Shown here: in pieces, positions 44,999-53,170 of the stretch
How the letters are laid out: every line of letters starts with the position of its first letter
How positions within the stretch are numbered: position 1 is the first letter of the stretch
Assembly (NCBI GenBank): GCA_035626475.1
Contig: DASPNP010000032.1
Location: forward strand, 62,001 to 126,000
DNA length: 64,000 bases
Reading direction: 5' to 3'
Source: DASPKT01 sp035626475
GTDB lineage: Bacteria > Pseudomonadota > Alphaproteobacteria > Azospirillales > Azospirillaceae
Translations under genes and position numbers: made by a program
Notes under the pieces: generated by a model
What the model saw: only the letters and a program-made list of their open reading frames with translations
The model's database searches: none
Told to the model about the DNA's origin: nothing

Positions 44999-45247
44999 TC
45001 AGGCCTCCGTCTTCTCGGCGACCCGGTCGGCCTCGACCAGCGCTCCCGCCGGCGTGTGCGCCCGGCCGGCCAGGGTCTGGCGCAGCGAGGATGCCAGCGC
45101 CCGGAAATCCTGCGGTTCGTTCGCCAGCGCTTGGCGGATGATCTCGCGGATCTCGCCCTCCATGGAGCGCCCATGCCGGGCCGCGCGCAGCTTCAGCCGC
45201 CGCACCAGCTCCTCATCCAGCCCCCGCACCGTCAACGCCGTCGCCAT
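44999..45247 (-). CDS. FitA-like ribbon-helix-helix antitoxin
   Basis: An 82-residue antitoxin. The N-terminal 45 residues form a ribbon-helix-helix domain: ALTVRGLDEELVRRLKLRAARHGRSMEGEIREIIRQAL, closest to FitA/plasmid-stability types. The C-terminal tail (about 55-82) would wrap the PIN toxin and is Thr/Ala-rich. ATG at 45247 is used since the upstream frame is not RHH-like. Autoregulation by the complex is expected; the operator was not identified. Confidence 0.85.
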   Translation of the reverse strand: MATALTVRGLDEELVRRLKLRAARHGRSMEGEIREIIRQALANEPQDFRALASSLRQTLAGRAHTPAGALVEADRVAEKTEA

Positions 45248-45320
45248 GATCCCGCCCGCACTGCTGTCAGTGCAGGCACAATGCGCCGGAAGGGGTAGGC
45301 GGGGCAAGGGGGTGGCAGTT

Positions 45321-45519
45321 TATCCTTCTCCCCTTGCGGGAGAAGGATGGGGCCCCAAGCCTGCTTGGGGAGGATGAGGGGTCGGCAGCCGTAGGCTGAC
45401 GTTCTCGACGGGTGATCCTGGGACGATGGTTGAGAACGTCGGGCTGCGCCCGCCGACCCCTCACCCTCCCACCGCTCCGCGGCGGGGCCCATCCCTCTCC
45501 CGCAAGGGGCGAGGGATAG
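45321..45519. repeat. Intergenic inverted repeat, family B (copy 3)
   Basis: The left hairpin TATCCTTCTCCCCTTGCGGG...AGAAGGATGGGG is identical over about 35 bases to copy 1 at 9821. The right arm ends near 45518, 7 bases from the ptsI stop. It fills most of the 278-base gap between the antitoxin and ptsI. Confidence 0.85.
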
Positions 45520-45525
45520 ACTCGC

Positions 45526-47298
45526 CTAACCACCCACCCCGTTGAAATCGTCCAGCAGGGTCGCGATCACGCCGCTGTCGCTCTGGTCCATGATGGTGCG
45601 GGCGCGGCGGGTGGCTTCGACCAAGTCCAGGCCGCGGATGCGGCGTTTCACCAGCGGCAGCGATCCCGGCGACATGGACAGGTCGCGCACGCCCAGCCCC
45701 AGCAGCAGGGCGGTGTAGCGCGGGTCGCCCGCCATCTCGCCGCAGATGCTGACGGGAATGCGGGCGCGCATGGCGGCCTCGGTGGTGAACTGGATCAGGC
45801 GCAGCACGCTGGGATGCAGCGGGTCGTAGAGATGCGCCACCTGCTCGTCGCCGCGGTCGATCGCCAGCGTGTACTGGATCAGGTCGTTGGTGCCGATGGC
45901 GAAGAAGTCGCAGAGCGGCGCCAGCGCGTCGGCCGAGAGCGCCGCGCCCGGAATCTCGATCATGATGCCCAGCTTGGGCAGTGTGTCCCCCAGCTTGATG
46001 CCGCGCCGCCGGAGCCGTCTTGCAACGTTCTCCATCGCCTCGCGCACCCGGCGCACCTCGGACACGGTGCTGACCATGGGCAGCAGGATGCGCAGATCGC
46101 CATGGACGCTGGCGCGCAGCATGGCCGACAGCTGCGTGTCCAGCAGCTTCGGCTCTTTCAGGCTGAGGCGGATGGCGCGCAGGCCCAGGGCCGGGTTGGC
46201 CGGGTCGGCGATGTGGGAGGATAGGGCCGACGCGATCTTCTCGCCGCCGATGTCCAGCGTGCGGGCGGTGACCGGCTTGCCGTCCATGCGGCGGACCAGC
46301 TCGGTCAGGATCTCGGTCTGCTCCTCCTCGTCCGGCAGATCGTCCCGGTTCATGTAGAGGAACTCGGTGCGCAGCAGGCCCACGCCGGAGGCGCCGGCCT
46401 CCAGCGCCGCGTCCAACTCGCGCGGCAGCTCCAGATTGGCCTGCAGCACCACGTCTGTACCGTCTCGGGTGATCGCGGGCAGGCGACGCAGGGTCTTCAG
46501 CTGGCGCCGCTCCGCCAGCACCGCCTCGCGCCGGTGCTTGTAGTCGGCCAGGGTGGCGGCGTCCGGGCGCACCACCACGCGGCCGGCGATGCCGTCGATG
46601 ATGACCGTGTCGCCCGGCTGCACGTCCTGCAGCAGCCCCGGCACGCCGAGCACCGCCGGCAGGCTGAGCGAGCGCGCCATGATGGCGGTATGCCCCTCGG
46701 CGCCGCCCAGCACGGTGGCGAAGCCGGCGATGCGGCGCGGGTCCATCAGCGCCGTGTCGGCCGGCGACAGCTCCTCCGCCAGCACGATGCTGCCCTCGGG
46801 CAGGACCGAGAAGGCCTGGTACTTGCGCTGCAGCAGGTTGCGGATGAGGCGCCGCCCCACCTCGCGCACATCCTCGATGCGGGCGGCGAGATAGGCGTCG
46901 TCCATGGCGGAGAAGGTCTGGGCGATGGCGGCGATCTCGGCCTGCGCCGCCGCCTCGGCGTTCAGCCGCTCCTCGCGCACCCGCCGCTCCACGCCCCGGG
47001 TCAGGCGCGAGTTGGTCAGCATCGCCAGATGCGCGTCCAGCAGGAGGTTGACGTCCTCGGACGCCGAGCCGGGCAACCCCTCGGCCTTCTGCTTCAGCTT
47101 GCGGATCTGGCGGCGCGCCTTCTCCACCGCCGCCTGGAAGCGCTCGATCTCGGCCTCGACCTCGCCCGCCTTCAGGGTGAACTCGGGCACCTGGATGGCG
47201 CCGGCCTCCACCACATGGGCGGGGCCGATGGCGATGCCGGCCGAGACGCCGAGGCCCCGCAGCCGGTTCTGGTCCACCACTGTCTTGGTACGGGCCAT
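45526..47298 (-). CDS. ptsI: Phosphoenolpyruvate-protein phosphotransferase (EI)
   Basis: A 590-residue Enzyme I that transfers phosphate from PEP to HPr. The active-site histidine is in LGGAEGHTAIMARSL (about 200), and the PEP domain has GASGVGLLRTEFLYM and GTNDLIQYTLAIDRG. There is no N-terminal GAF domain, so it is EI rather than PtsP/EI-Ntr. With no sugar permease in sight, it serves a regulatory phosphorelay. It is last in a leftward operon hprK-rapZ-EIIA-HPr-EI and ends at a family B repeat. Confidence 0.94.
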   Translation of the reverse strand: MARTKTVVDQNRLRGLGVSAGIAIGPAHVVEAGAIQVPEFTLKAGEVEAEIERFQAAVEKARRQIRKLKQKAEGLPGSASEDVNLLLDAHLAMLTNSRLTRGVERRVREERLNAEAAAQAEIAAIAQTFSAMDDAYLAARIEDVREVGRRLIRNLLQRKYQAFSVLPEGSIVLAEELSPADTALMDPRRIAGFATVLGGAEGHTAIMARSLSLPAVLGVPGLLQDVQPGDTVIIDGIAGRVVVRPDAATLADYKHRREAVLAERRQLKTLRRLPAITRDGTDVVLQANLELPRELDAALEAGASGVGLLRTEFLYMNRDDLPDEEEQTEILTELVRRMDGKPVTARTLDIGGEKIASALSSHIADPANPALGLRAIRLSLKEPKLLDTQLSAMLRASVHGDLRILLPMVSTVSEVRRVREAMENVARRLRRRGIKLGDTLPKLGIMIEIPGAALSADALAPLCDFFAIGTNDLIQYTLAIDRGDEQVAHLYDPLHPSVLRLIQFTTEAAMRARIPVSICGEMAGDPRYTALLLGLGVRDLSMSPGSLPLVKRRIRGLDLVEATRRARTIMDQSDSGVIATLLDDFNGVGG

Positions 47299-47302
47299 GC
47301 GC

Positions 47303-47602
47303 TCAATCTTCGTCGAACTTGCGGTTGACCAGGTCGGCCAGCGCGTCCAGCACCTGCGGCGCCTGCGGGCCGCTCGCCAGCAGGGTGATGGACGTGCCGG
47401 GCGCGGCCGCCAGCATCATCAGCCCCATGATGGACTGGCCGCAGACGGAGGTCTCGCCGCGCACCACCTGCACGGCGGCGTCGAACTCGGCCACCAGCTT
47501 CACGAATTTCGCGGCGGCGCGTGCGTGCAGCCCGCGCCGGTTCTGGATGGTGACGGTCCGGCTGAGGCCGCCCTGGGCGTCCCCGCAATCATGCTCGGTC
47601 AT
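47303..47602 (-). CDS. ptsH: Phosphocarrier protein HPr
   Basis: A 99-residue HPr. The EI-phosphorylated histidine is H26 in RRGLHARAAAKFV, equivalent to His15, and the HprK target serine is S57 in GQSIMGLMML, equivalent to Ser46. The N-terminus is about ten residues longer than usual. Located between EIIA and EI genes, it receives phosphate from EI and passes it to EIIA; HprK can block this at S57. Confidence 0.95.
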   Translation of the reverse strand: MTEHDCGDAQGGLSRTVTIQNRRGLHARAAAKFVKLVAEFDAAVQVVRGETSVCGQSIMGLMMLAAAPGTSITLLASGPQAPQVLDALADLVNRKFDED

Positions 47603-47613
47603 TCTGTCTCGGC

Positions 47614-48018
47614 TCAGCCGTCGGAGAGGAGGGAGGAGGCGACGTTGATGTATTTGCGGCCGGCTTCCTGCGCCGCCTGCACCGCCTCGGACAGCTTGGT
47701 CTCGGTCTTCCGCACGCTGGCCAGCTTGATCAGCATGGGCAGGTTGACGCCGGCGATCACCTCGACCTTGGCGCGGTCCATGATGGAGATGGCGAGGTTC
47801 GAGGGCGTGCCGCCGAACATGTCGGTCAGCACCACCACGCCGTCGCCGCCGTCGCACTCGGCCACCCGGGCCAGGATGTCCTCCCGGCGGCGCTCCATGT
47901 CGTCCTCCGGGCCGATGCAGACGGCGCCCACCTGCGGCTGCACGCCGACGACGTGCTGGAGGGCGGCGATGAACTCCTCGGCCAGGCGGCCGTGGGTGAC
48001 GAGGACCATGCCGATCAT
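47614..48018 (-). CDS. PTS system EIIA component, mannose family
   Basis: A 134-residue cytoplasmic EIIA-Man domain. The phosphorylated histidine is H9 in MVLVTHGRLAEE, and VVLTDMFGGTPSNLAI is the family signature. No EIIB, EIIC or EIID genes are near, so it likely acts as a signalling endpoint, as in other alphaproteobacteria where it affects carbon storage or growth control. ATG overlaps the rapZ stop as ATGA. Confidence 0.92.
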   Translation of the reverse strand: MIGMVLVTHGRLAEEFIAALQHVVGVQPQVGAVCIGPEDDMERRREDILARVAECDGGDGVVVLTDMFGGTPSNLAISIMDRAKVEVIAGVNLPMLIKLASVRKTETKLSEAVQAAQEAGRKYINVASSLLSDG

Positions 48019-49016
48019 GGGGACTTCCTGTGCTCTTGCGGCTGGGGCGCCGCGACGCCGCCGTCGGACGGGGGCGTCTGGGGGGAAAGGGAGGCGGGGC
48101 GCGCGGGCTCCGGTGCCGGGCCGGGACGCTCCAGGTCGCGGTGGGACAGGCCCACCTTGCAGCCCTGGCCGTCCAGCCAGCGCGCCAGCCGGTTGGCGAT
48201 GAAGACGGACCGGTGGCGCCCGCCGGTGCAGCCGACCGCCACCGTCAGGTAGCTCTTGCCCTCGCGGACATAGCGCGGCAGCAGCGGCGCCAGCAGGCGG
48301 GTCAGATTGTCGAAGAAGCCCCGGAAATCAGGGTCGCGCTCGACATAGGCGCCGACGGCCGGGTCGTTGCCGGTCAGCGGGCGGAGATCCGGGTCCCAGT
48401 GCGGGTTGTCGAGGAAGCGTACGTCGAACACCAGGTCCGCCTCGCGCGGCACGCCGTGGCGGAAGGAGAAGCTGGTGACGAAGACGTGCAGCGACGGGTC
48501 ATCGTCCAGGCGGAAATGGCCGGTCAGCAGCCGCCGCGCGTCGTGGATGGACAGGGCCGAGGTGTCGATCACCACGTCGGCATGGTCCTTCAGCGGCGAC
48601 AGGAGCGTTCTTTCGAACTGGATGCCGTCCGGCACCGGCCGGTCCAGCGCCTGGGGATGCGGCCGACGGGTCTCGGTGTAGCGGCGCTGCAGCACCTCGT
48701 CCGCGGCCTCGAGGTAGAGCAGCCGGACGTCCAGCCCCCCGTGCCGCTGCAGCTTGCCCATCTCGCTCAGCAGCGCGTCGGCGCTGAAGTCGCGGGTGCG
48801 GCTGTCGATGCCCACCGCCAGCGGCAGATCCTCCGCCTGCAGCACCAGCGCCGTCAGCAGCGACAGGCGGAGATTGTCCACCGCCTCGTAGCCCAGATCC
48901 TCCAGCGTCTTCATGGCGGTGGAGAGGCCGGCGCCGGACAGGCCGGTCACCAGCACGATGCGGCGGCGGCGCCCGGCGGGGCCGGGCCCCTGGCTGGACA
49001 GGGAGGCGCCGCTCAT
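48015..49016 (-). CDS. rapZ: RNase adapter protein RapZ
   Basis: A 333-residue P-loop protein. Walker A is TGLSGAGLST, and the C-terminal domain has DVRFLDNPHWDPDLRPLTG and AVGCTGGRHRSVFIANRLA. In E. coli RapZ guides RNase E to GlmZ and controls amino-sugar synthesis; the alphaproteobacterial RNA target is unknown. The C-terminus carries an unusual Pro/Gln-rich tail of about 40 residues. Overlaps hprK upstream and the EIIA gene downstream. Confidence 0.94.
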   Translation of the reverse strand: MSGASLSSQGPGPAGRRRRIVLVTGLSGAGLSTAMKTLEDLGYEAVDNLRLSLLTALVLQAEDLPLAVGIDSRTRDFSADALLSEMGKLQRHGGLDVRLLYLEAADEVLQRRYTETRRPHPQALDRPVPDGIQFERTLLSPLKDHADVVIDTSALSIHDARRLLTGHFRLDDDPSLHVFVTSFSFRHGVPREADLVFDVRFLDNPHWDPDLRPLTGNDPAVGAYVERDPDFRGFFDNLTRLLAPLLPRYVREGKSYLTVAVGCTGGRHRSVFIANRLARWLDGQGCKVGLSHRDLERPGPAPEPARPASLSPQTPPSDGGVAAPQPQEHRKSP

Positions 49017-49468
49017 GACATCGGGGCCAGGCTGTTCGGGACGAAGGGCAGGCTCGCCGCCACCGTGGCCGCGGCCAGCCGCAGCTTGGCGGGGGCCGAG
49101 GCCTCGAACGGGGCGAGGCGCAGGTGGCGGACGGCGATGCCGGCGATCTCGCGCATGTCGGTCTCCGGCAGCCGCTCCACCTCGCTCGGGGCGACGAGGT
49201 CGGCGACGATCAGCACCGGCGCCTCCTCGACGGTCGGGACCGGCAGGATGCCGACGCCGCGCACCTCCAGCAGGCCGGCCAGCCCGCGCGGGGGCCGCGC
49301 CAGCAGCCGGCCGCCCTGGGCCGCCAGCAGCACCTGGTCGTCGGCGACCAGCAGCGCGCCGCCATCGACCAGCCGCAGGGCCAGGTCCGACTTGCCGGCG
49401 CCGGACGGCCCGCGCAGCAGGACGCCGATACCGGAGAGGCTCACGCAGGTGGCATGGACGCGCATCAT
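49013..49468 (-). CDS. hprK: HPr kinase/phosphorylase, short form
   Basis: A 151-residue protein that corresponds only to the C-terminal catalytic half of Firmicute HprK. Walker A is RGPSGAGKSD (20-27), followed by LVADDQVLL and the HprK signature region GVGILPVPTVEEAPV. The short form without the N-terminal domain is normal for alphaproteobacteria. It should phosphorylate HPr at S57. Start codons ATGATG at 49468/49465 overlap the stop of the hydrolase gene upstream. The chvG-chvI pair that often precedes hprK is missing. Confidence 0.9.
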   Translation of the reverse strand: MMRVHATCVSLSGIGVLLRGPSGAGKSDLALRLVDGGALLVADDQVLLAAQGGRLLARPPRGLAGLLEVRGVGILPVPTVEEAPVLIVADLVAPSEVERLPETDMREIAGIAVRHLRLAPFEASAPAKLRLAAATVAASLPFVPNSLAPMS

Positions 49469-50364
49469 CGTTGGGCGAGGGTGCTGTCCCCCGCCGCCTC
49501 TGTCAACGGGACTCCCGGCCGATGCGACCCCAGCCAATCGGCCGCCTCGCGCCAGAGCGTGTCGCGGAACCGGTCGCGGAAGAAGCCGAAATGGCCGATG
49601 GATGGGGCGCCGACCTCCGACGCGCGGACATGCCGGTGCGCCTTGCCGGTACCGCCGTACCAGCCCAGCAGCGCCTCCGCGGCCGGGCGGGGGCAATAGA
49701 AGTCGTCGGCGAAGCTGAAGGCCAGCATGGGCCGGGCGATATCCTTGAACCTGGCCTCCAGGCCCGGGACATGGCCGAGGATGTAGTCGGGATGGCGGCC
49801 CCAGCGGGCCCATTCCTCCGCCACGCCCCTCGGCAGCGGCTCGCTGCCCATGACCCAGCCGGGCAGATGGCCGTGCAGCGCCAGGATCCAGGGCATCGCG
49901 CCCCAGAAGCTCGCCAGCTTCAGCCGGTCGAGCCCGGTCCAGTGGCGGGCGGCGCCGCTCTGCGAGGCGACCAGCAGCAATGCCCGGACATCGTGCGCGC
50001 GCTCGGCCAGCGGCAGGATTTGGCCGCCGACGCTGTGCCCGACATAGAGCGGCGCGCCCTCGGCCTCATTCGCGAGCGCCGCGAGGGCCGCGTCGAGGTC
50101 CAGCGTGCCCCATTCCAGCATGCGGGCGGGGTCGCGGCGGATGTTGGGCTCGGCCGAGCCGCCGACGCCGCGATAGTCGAAGGCCAGGACCGTGTGGCCC
50201 CGGTCCGCCAGATAGCGGGCGAACTTGGTGTAGTAGCCGCGCTTCACCGCCGTGGCGGAGCCGATCAGGACGGGCGGCAGGGTGGCCGAAGCCGGCAGGT
50301 GCAGGGTCGCCGCCAGCGCACGGCCGTCGCCGGCCGTCAGGGTGATGTCGCGTTCGCCGCTCAA
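49465..50364 (-). CDS. Alpha/beta hydrolase
   Basis: A 299-residue serine hydrolase. The nucleophile elbow is YVGHSVGGQILPL, the oxyanion region is LIGSATAVKRGYYTKFAR, and VLAFDYRGVGGS follows. Acid and histidine partners are probably in SFADDFYCP and the IGHFGFFRDRF segment. It belongs to a poorly characterised group without known substrate. The start is a TTG at 50364, with a strong GGGAGG ahead. It overlaps hprK, so it may be co-transcribed with the PTS genes. Confidence 0.82.
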   Translation of the reverse strand: MSGERDITLTAGDGRALAATLHLPASATLPPVLIGSATAVKRGYYTKFARYLADRGHTVLAFDYRGVGGSAEPNIRRDPARMLEWGTLDLDAALAALANEAEGAPLYVGHSVGGQILPLAERAHDVRALLLVASQSGAARHWTGLDRLKLASFWGAMPWILALHGHLPGWVMGSEPLPRGVAEEWARWGRHPDYILGHVPGLEARFKDIARPMLAFSFADDFYCPRPAAEALLGWYGGTGKAHRHVRASEVGAPSIGHFGFFRDRFRDTLWREAADWLGSHRPGVPLTEAAGDSTLAQR

Positions 50365-50500
50365 GCTGCCTCCCGGGGCCCGGTCACCGGTTGAAACCCG
50401 GTCTTGGCGCCGGGGGAGGCAAGGCGTAGCAGAAAAGCCGAAGCCGCGCGATATGCCGTGGGCCGGATGTCCGATCGCCCGATGCCGGATCGGCGGGGCC

Positions 50501-50953
50501 TCAGGCCTTCAGGTTGAGGATTTCACGCTCCATCTCGTTGGCCGTCCTGAGCGCGGCGAGATTGGCCTGGTAGCTGCGCAGCCCCTGCATCTGCTCCACC
50601 CGCTCGCGGGCGAGGTCGACGTTCGGCGCGGCCACCAGCCCGTCCGGGTTGGCGAAGGGGCTCTCGGGCGCGTATTCGGGCAGATAGCTGGGATTGGCCG
50701 GCCGGAACACCGGCCGCGTGCCCTGCCCGCCGTTCGGCCCGGCCACCGCCTCCTGCCCGCCCGCCAGGGGCTGGAAGGGTGGCGGCGTACCTTCGGGTCC
50801 GCCGGGAGGGGGCGGACCGCCCGCCTGCGGGCCGCCGGGCGGCGGGGGCAGGGCGCCCGTGGTGCGGGCGTTGGCAATGTTGGTCGCGCTGTTGGCCAGG
50901 CGCTGGCTCTGGGTCAGCGCGCCGGACAGGGCAGTGGCGGTGATGCTGGACAT
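50501..50953 (-). CDS. Orphan flagellar-rod-like (FlgC-like) protein
   Basis: A 150-residue protein that begins and ends like a flagellar rod or hook protein. The N-terminus ALSGALTQSQRLANSATNIANA matches the rod N-terminal motif, and the last about 60 residues (ANPDGLVAAPNVDLARERVEQMQGLRSYQANLAALRTANEMEREILNLKA) match the flagellar basal-body C-terminal domain of FlgC. The middle is a Pro/Gly-rich linker (about 35-75) unlike FlgC. No other flagellar gene is in the window, so its role is unclear. Confidence 0.72.
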   Translation of the reverse strand: MSSITATALSGALTQSQRLANSATNIANARTTGALPPPPGGPQAGGPPPPGGPEGTPPPFQPLAGGQEAVAGPNGGQGTRPVFRPANPSYLPEYAPESPFANPDGLVAAPNVDLARERVEQMQGLRSYQANLAALRTANEMEREILNLKA

Positions 50954-51194
50954 GGAGCTTCTCCTGCCGCCGATCATCCCCCCGCCCGCGCCCGATGGCA
51001 AGCGGCCGGAGTTTTACTGTTCTGTTTCCAGTATTGCTGAACTACTCGCAAGCATAGAGCCCCTATCCGAAGGGGTTACCTTGCCAGAACCGGGCGCTCC
51101 ATTTGGGAAATTAAGGTCCTGTTAACCGGCCGGCGGTCAAATAGGCTCATCAGACACGGCGATCCCAGCCAGACACCCAGCAGGAGACACGGAA

Positions 51195-51398
51195 ATGGTT
51201 GCTCTCTCCCTCCCCACCAACGTCCTCGCTTCCGCCAACCTGCACATCGACATCACCGACGAGTTCATCGCGGTCGTCCGCCGCCGCCTGGTCGAGGCCA
51301 AGGACCCCTTCGTCCGCGACAGCCTGAACGACCTGCTGGCCACGCTGCAGGAGCAGCGCGACAATCTGCAGCTGGTGCCGGAGCGCGTCGCCGCCTGA
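51195..51398 (+). CDS. Small conserved-looking protein of unknown function
   Basis: A 67-residue product, likely two or three helices: an N-terminal LSLPTNVLASANLHIDITDEFIAVVRRRL and a C-terminal amphipathic helix DSLNDLLATLQEQRDNLQLVPERV. AGGAGA at 51180-51185 lies nine bases before the ATG. It has its own 240-base upstream region and a strong terminator, so it is a genuine independent gene. I recognise no family. Confidence 0.7.
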   Translation: MVALSLPTNVLASANLHIDITDEFIAVVRRRLVEAKDPFVRDSLNDLLATLQEQRDNLQLVPERVAA

Positions 51399-51439
51399 GG
51401 CCGCGCCGCCTAGCGCACAGAGAGGCTCTTAAGACTTCA

Positions 51440-51470
51440 GGCGCCCCGGTCCGTCCGGGGCGCCTTTTCT
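51440..51470 (+). terminator. Terminator after the 67-residue protein gene
   Basis: A perfect 10-bp stem, GGCGCCCCGG with CCGGGGCGCC, around a TCCGT loop, followed by TTTTCT. It also lies just before the stop of the convergent exporter gene. Confidence 0.9.
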
Positions 51471-51474
51471 CGTC

Positions 51475-52668
51475 TCAGTCGGCCGGCTGTTCCTTGAGGC
51501 GCGGCAGCACGGCCAAGGTCAGCGCCGCCAGCAGGTGCAGCACCAGGGCGGTCAGCGCCAGCGGCGCCGGTCCCCGCTCGATGAAGGGCGCCGCCGCCAC
51601 GGTGCCGAGCGCCGTCGCGGCCAGGATACCCAGGATCACCAGCGCGCTGCCCCGCGCATCATCGCCGCCGGCCGCCACCACCGCCCGGTAGAATCCCGGC
51701 GGGCCGCGCAGACCGAGGCCGGCGTTCACCGGCACGAACAGGGCGGCGTAGAGCATCGGGTCGGTCCCGCCGGCCAGGGCATAGGTCAACGTCGCCGCCG
51801 CCCCGCCCAGGCTCAGCAGCGTGCCGCCCGCGATCAGCCGCTCCGCCCCGAACCGGCCGGACAGGCGCCCGGTCAGGTTCGCCGCCAGCATGAAGGTGGC
51901 GATGCCGGCGATCTGCATGGTGACGAAATCGCCGAGGTCGCCGCCCAGCGCCCGCACGAACACCGCCGGCATGCCGAACACGAAGGTCAGCAGTCCGCCC
52001 AGAGTGAAGGCTTGGCTCAGCGCATAGCGCAGATAGACGAGATCGGACAGCAGCCGGGCATAGCTGCCGGCGGCCCGCCGCGCCGTCTGGGGCAGCAGCC
52101 CGCCCGCGGCGATCACCAGGGCCAGCAGCAGGGCGAGGCCCGCGATGACGGTGAAGGACAGGCGCCAGCCACCCAGTGCCAGCAGCCAGACGCCGAGCAG
52201 GGGCGCGAAGGCCGGCGCCAGCGCTTCGACGCTTCCCAGCAGACCCAGCGCGCGGACGGCGCCCGGCCCGTCATGGAGCGCCCTGATGATGCCGGGCGCG
52301 AACACCGCCGGCCCGGCGGCGACGGCGCCCTGCAGCAGCCGAAGCACCACCAGCGCCTCGACCGAGGGGGCCAGGGCGCAGGCGAGCGACAGCCCCGCCG
52401 TCAGGGCCAGCGACCCGACGAAGAGCGTGCGCGTGGCGAAGCGGTCGGCCAGCGCCCCGTAGGCGAGCAGCCCGGCGCAGGTCCCGGCGACATAGGATGC
52501 GAGCACCAGCTGCGCCGTCGCGGCATCCCCGCCCAGCGCCTCGGGCAGGGTCGGGACGGCCGGCAGGACGAGGTCGGTGCCCATCAGCCCCAGCAGCGTG
52601 GCCGCGATGACCAGGATCATGACCGGCGCGCGGCCGGCGGCGGAGGGGGTGGAGGGGGTGGTCGTCAT
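51475..52668 (-). CDS. MFS transporter, Bcr/CflA drug-efflux type
   Basis: A 397-residue major-facilitator protein with twelve hydrophobic segments. The N-terminal TDLVLPAVPTLPEALGG and the loop YGALADRFATRTLFVGSLAL resemble the Bcr/CflA drug-resistance subfamily. Drug:proton antiport is a family-level prediction. The chosen ATG (52668) excludes a repeat-containing upstream frame. The divergent small-ORF and MarR region beyond tandem repeats (52691-52731) probably regulates it. Confidence 0.88.
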   Translation of the reverse strand: MTTTPSTPSAAGRAPVMILVIAATLLGLMGTDLVLPAVPTLPEALGGDAATAQLVLASYVAGTCAGLLAYGALADRFATRTLFVGSLALTAGLSLACALAPSVEALVVLRLLQGAVAAGPAVFAPGIIRALHDGPGAVRALGLLGSVEALAPAFAPLLGVWLLALGGWRLSFTVIAGLALLLALVIAAGGLLPQTARRAAGSYARLLSDLVYLRYALSQAFTLGGLLTFVFGMPAVFVRALGGDLGDFVTMQIAGIATFMLAANLTGRLSGRFGAERLIAGGTLLSLGGAAATLTYALAGGTDPMLYAALFVPVNAGLGLRGPPGFYRAVVAAGGDDARGSALVILGILAATALGTVAAAPFIERGPAPLALTALVLHLLAALTLAVLPRLKEQPAD

Positions 52669-52690
52669 TGTGGAGGCCGTCGGGGCTCGA

Positions 52691-52731
52691 TTGAGGCGGT
52701 GCTTGGTTGAGGCGGTGCTTGGTTGAGGCGG
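52691..52731. repeat. 16-bp tandem repeat upstream of the exporter gene
   Basis: TTGAGGCGGTGCTTGG occurs twice head to tail (52691-52706, 52707-52722), followed by a partial third copy TTGAGGCGG. It lies in the leader of the exporter gene, 23 bases before its start codon. Could bind a regulator or be slippage expansion. Confidence 0.8.
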
Positions 52732-52791
52732 GGATGGAAGGGCGCATGCGCGCGATGCGCAAGGGGCGAAGATGATCCCTTGACGGAACCT

Positions 52792-52831
52792 ATCCGATCG
52801 CGGATGGTTCATCAACACATCCGATCTCGGA
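52792..52831. promoter_or_regulatory. Paired TCCG-N4-CGGA sites, possible MarR operators
   Basis: ATCCGATCGCGGA (52792-52804) and ATCCGATCTCGGA (52819-52831) are 12/13 identical, each with inverted TCCG/CGGA arms and start 27 bases apart. The second overlaps the ribosome site of the next gene. They lie between the exporter and the operon-like run that ends in a MarR gene. Confidence 0.5.
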
Positions 52832-52841
52832 GGAATTCATT

Positions 52842-53090
52842 ATGGCGTTCATCTTCGACCCGCCTCCCGACCCGCTGCGGCGGGCCTTGGCGGACCAGCC
52901 GGACTGGCTCCGGCGCGACCTGATCCCGGACGGCGGGGCGGTGCTGCGGGCGCTGCCCGGCGCGGAGGCGGAACTTCCGTCGCCTGCCCGCCGTTTTTCG
53001 TTCCGCATGCATCCGGCCACGGAACTATCCTATCTTTGGGAGAGATTGCGTCTTGCATCTTTCCCGGTGGTAGGGGAAAGATCGGCCTAA
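52842..53090 (+). CDS. Small hypothetical protein before the MarR gene
   Basis: An 82-residue product with an excellent ribosome site (CGGAGGAATT, nine bases before the ATG). The sequence MAFIFDPPPDPLRRALADQPDWLRRDLIP is Pro/Arg-rich, with no membrane segment, and the C-terminus is MHPATELSYLWERLRLASFPVVGE. No known family. It is divergent from the exporter and starts at the second TCCG-N4-CGGA site, so it is likely the first gene of a regulated transcript. Confidence 0.55.
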   Translation: MAFIFDPPPDPLRRALADQPDWLRRDLIPDGGAVLRALPGAEAELPSPARRFSFRMHPATELSYLWERLRLASFPVVGERSA

Positions 53091-53170
53091 GGGCCGGTGC
53101 GAGGGGCACCACGGTTTCCCATCGGCGGGGCCGGACCCGACACCCAAAGTTCAACCCATAGGAGAGTCTT

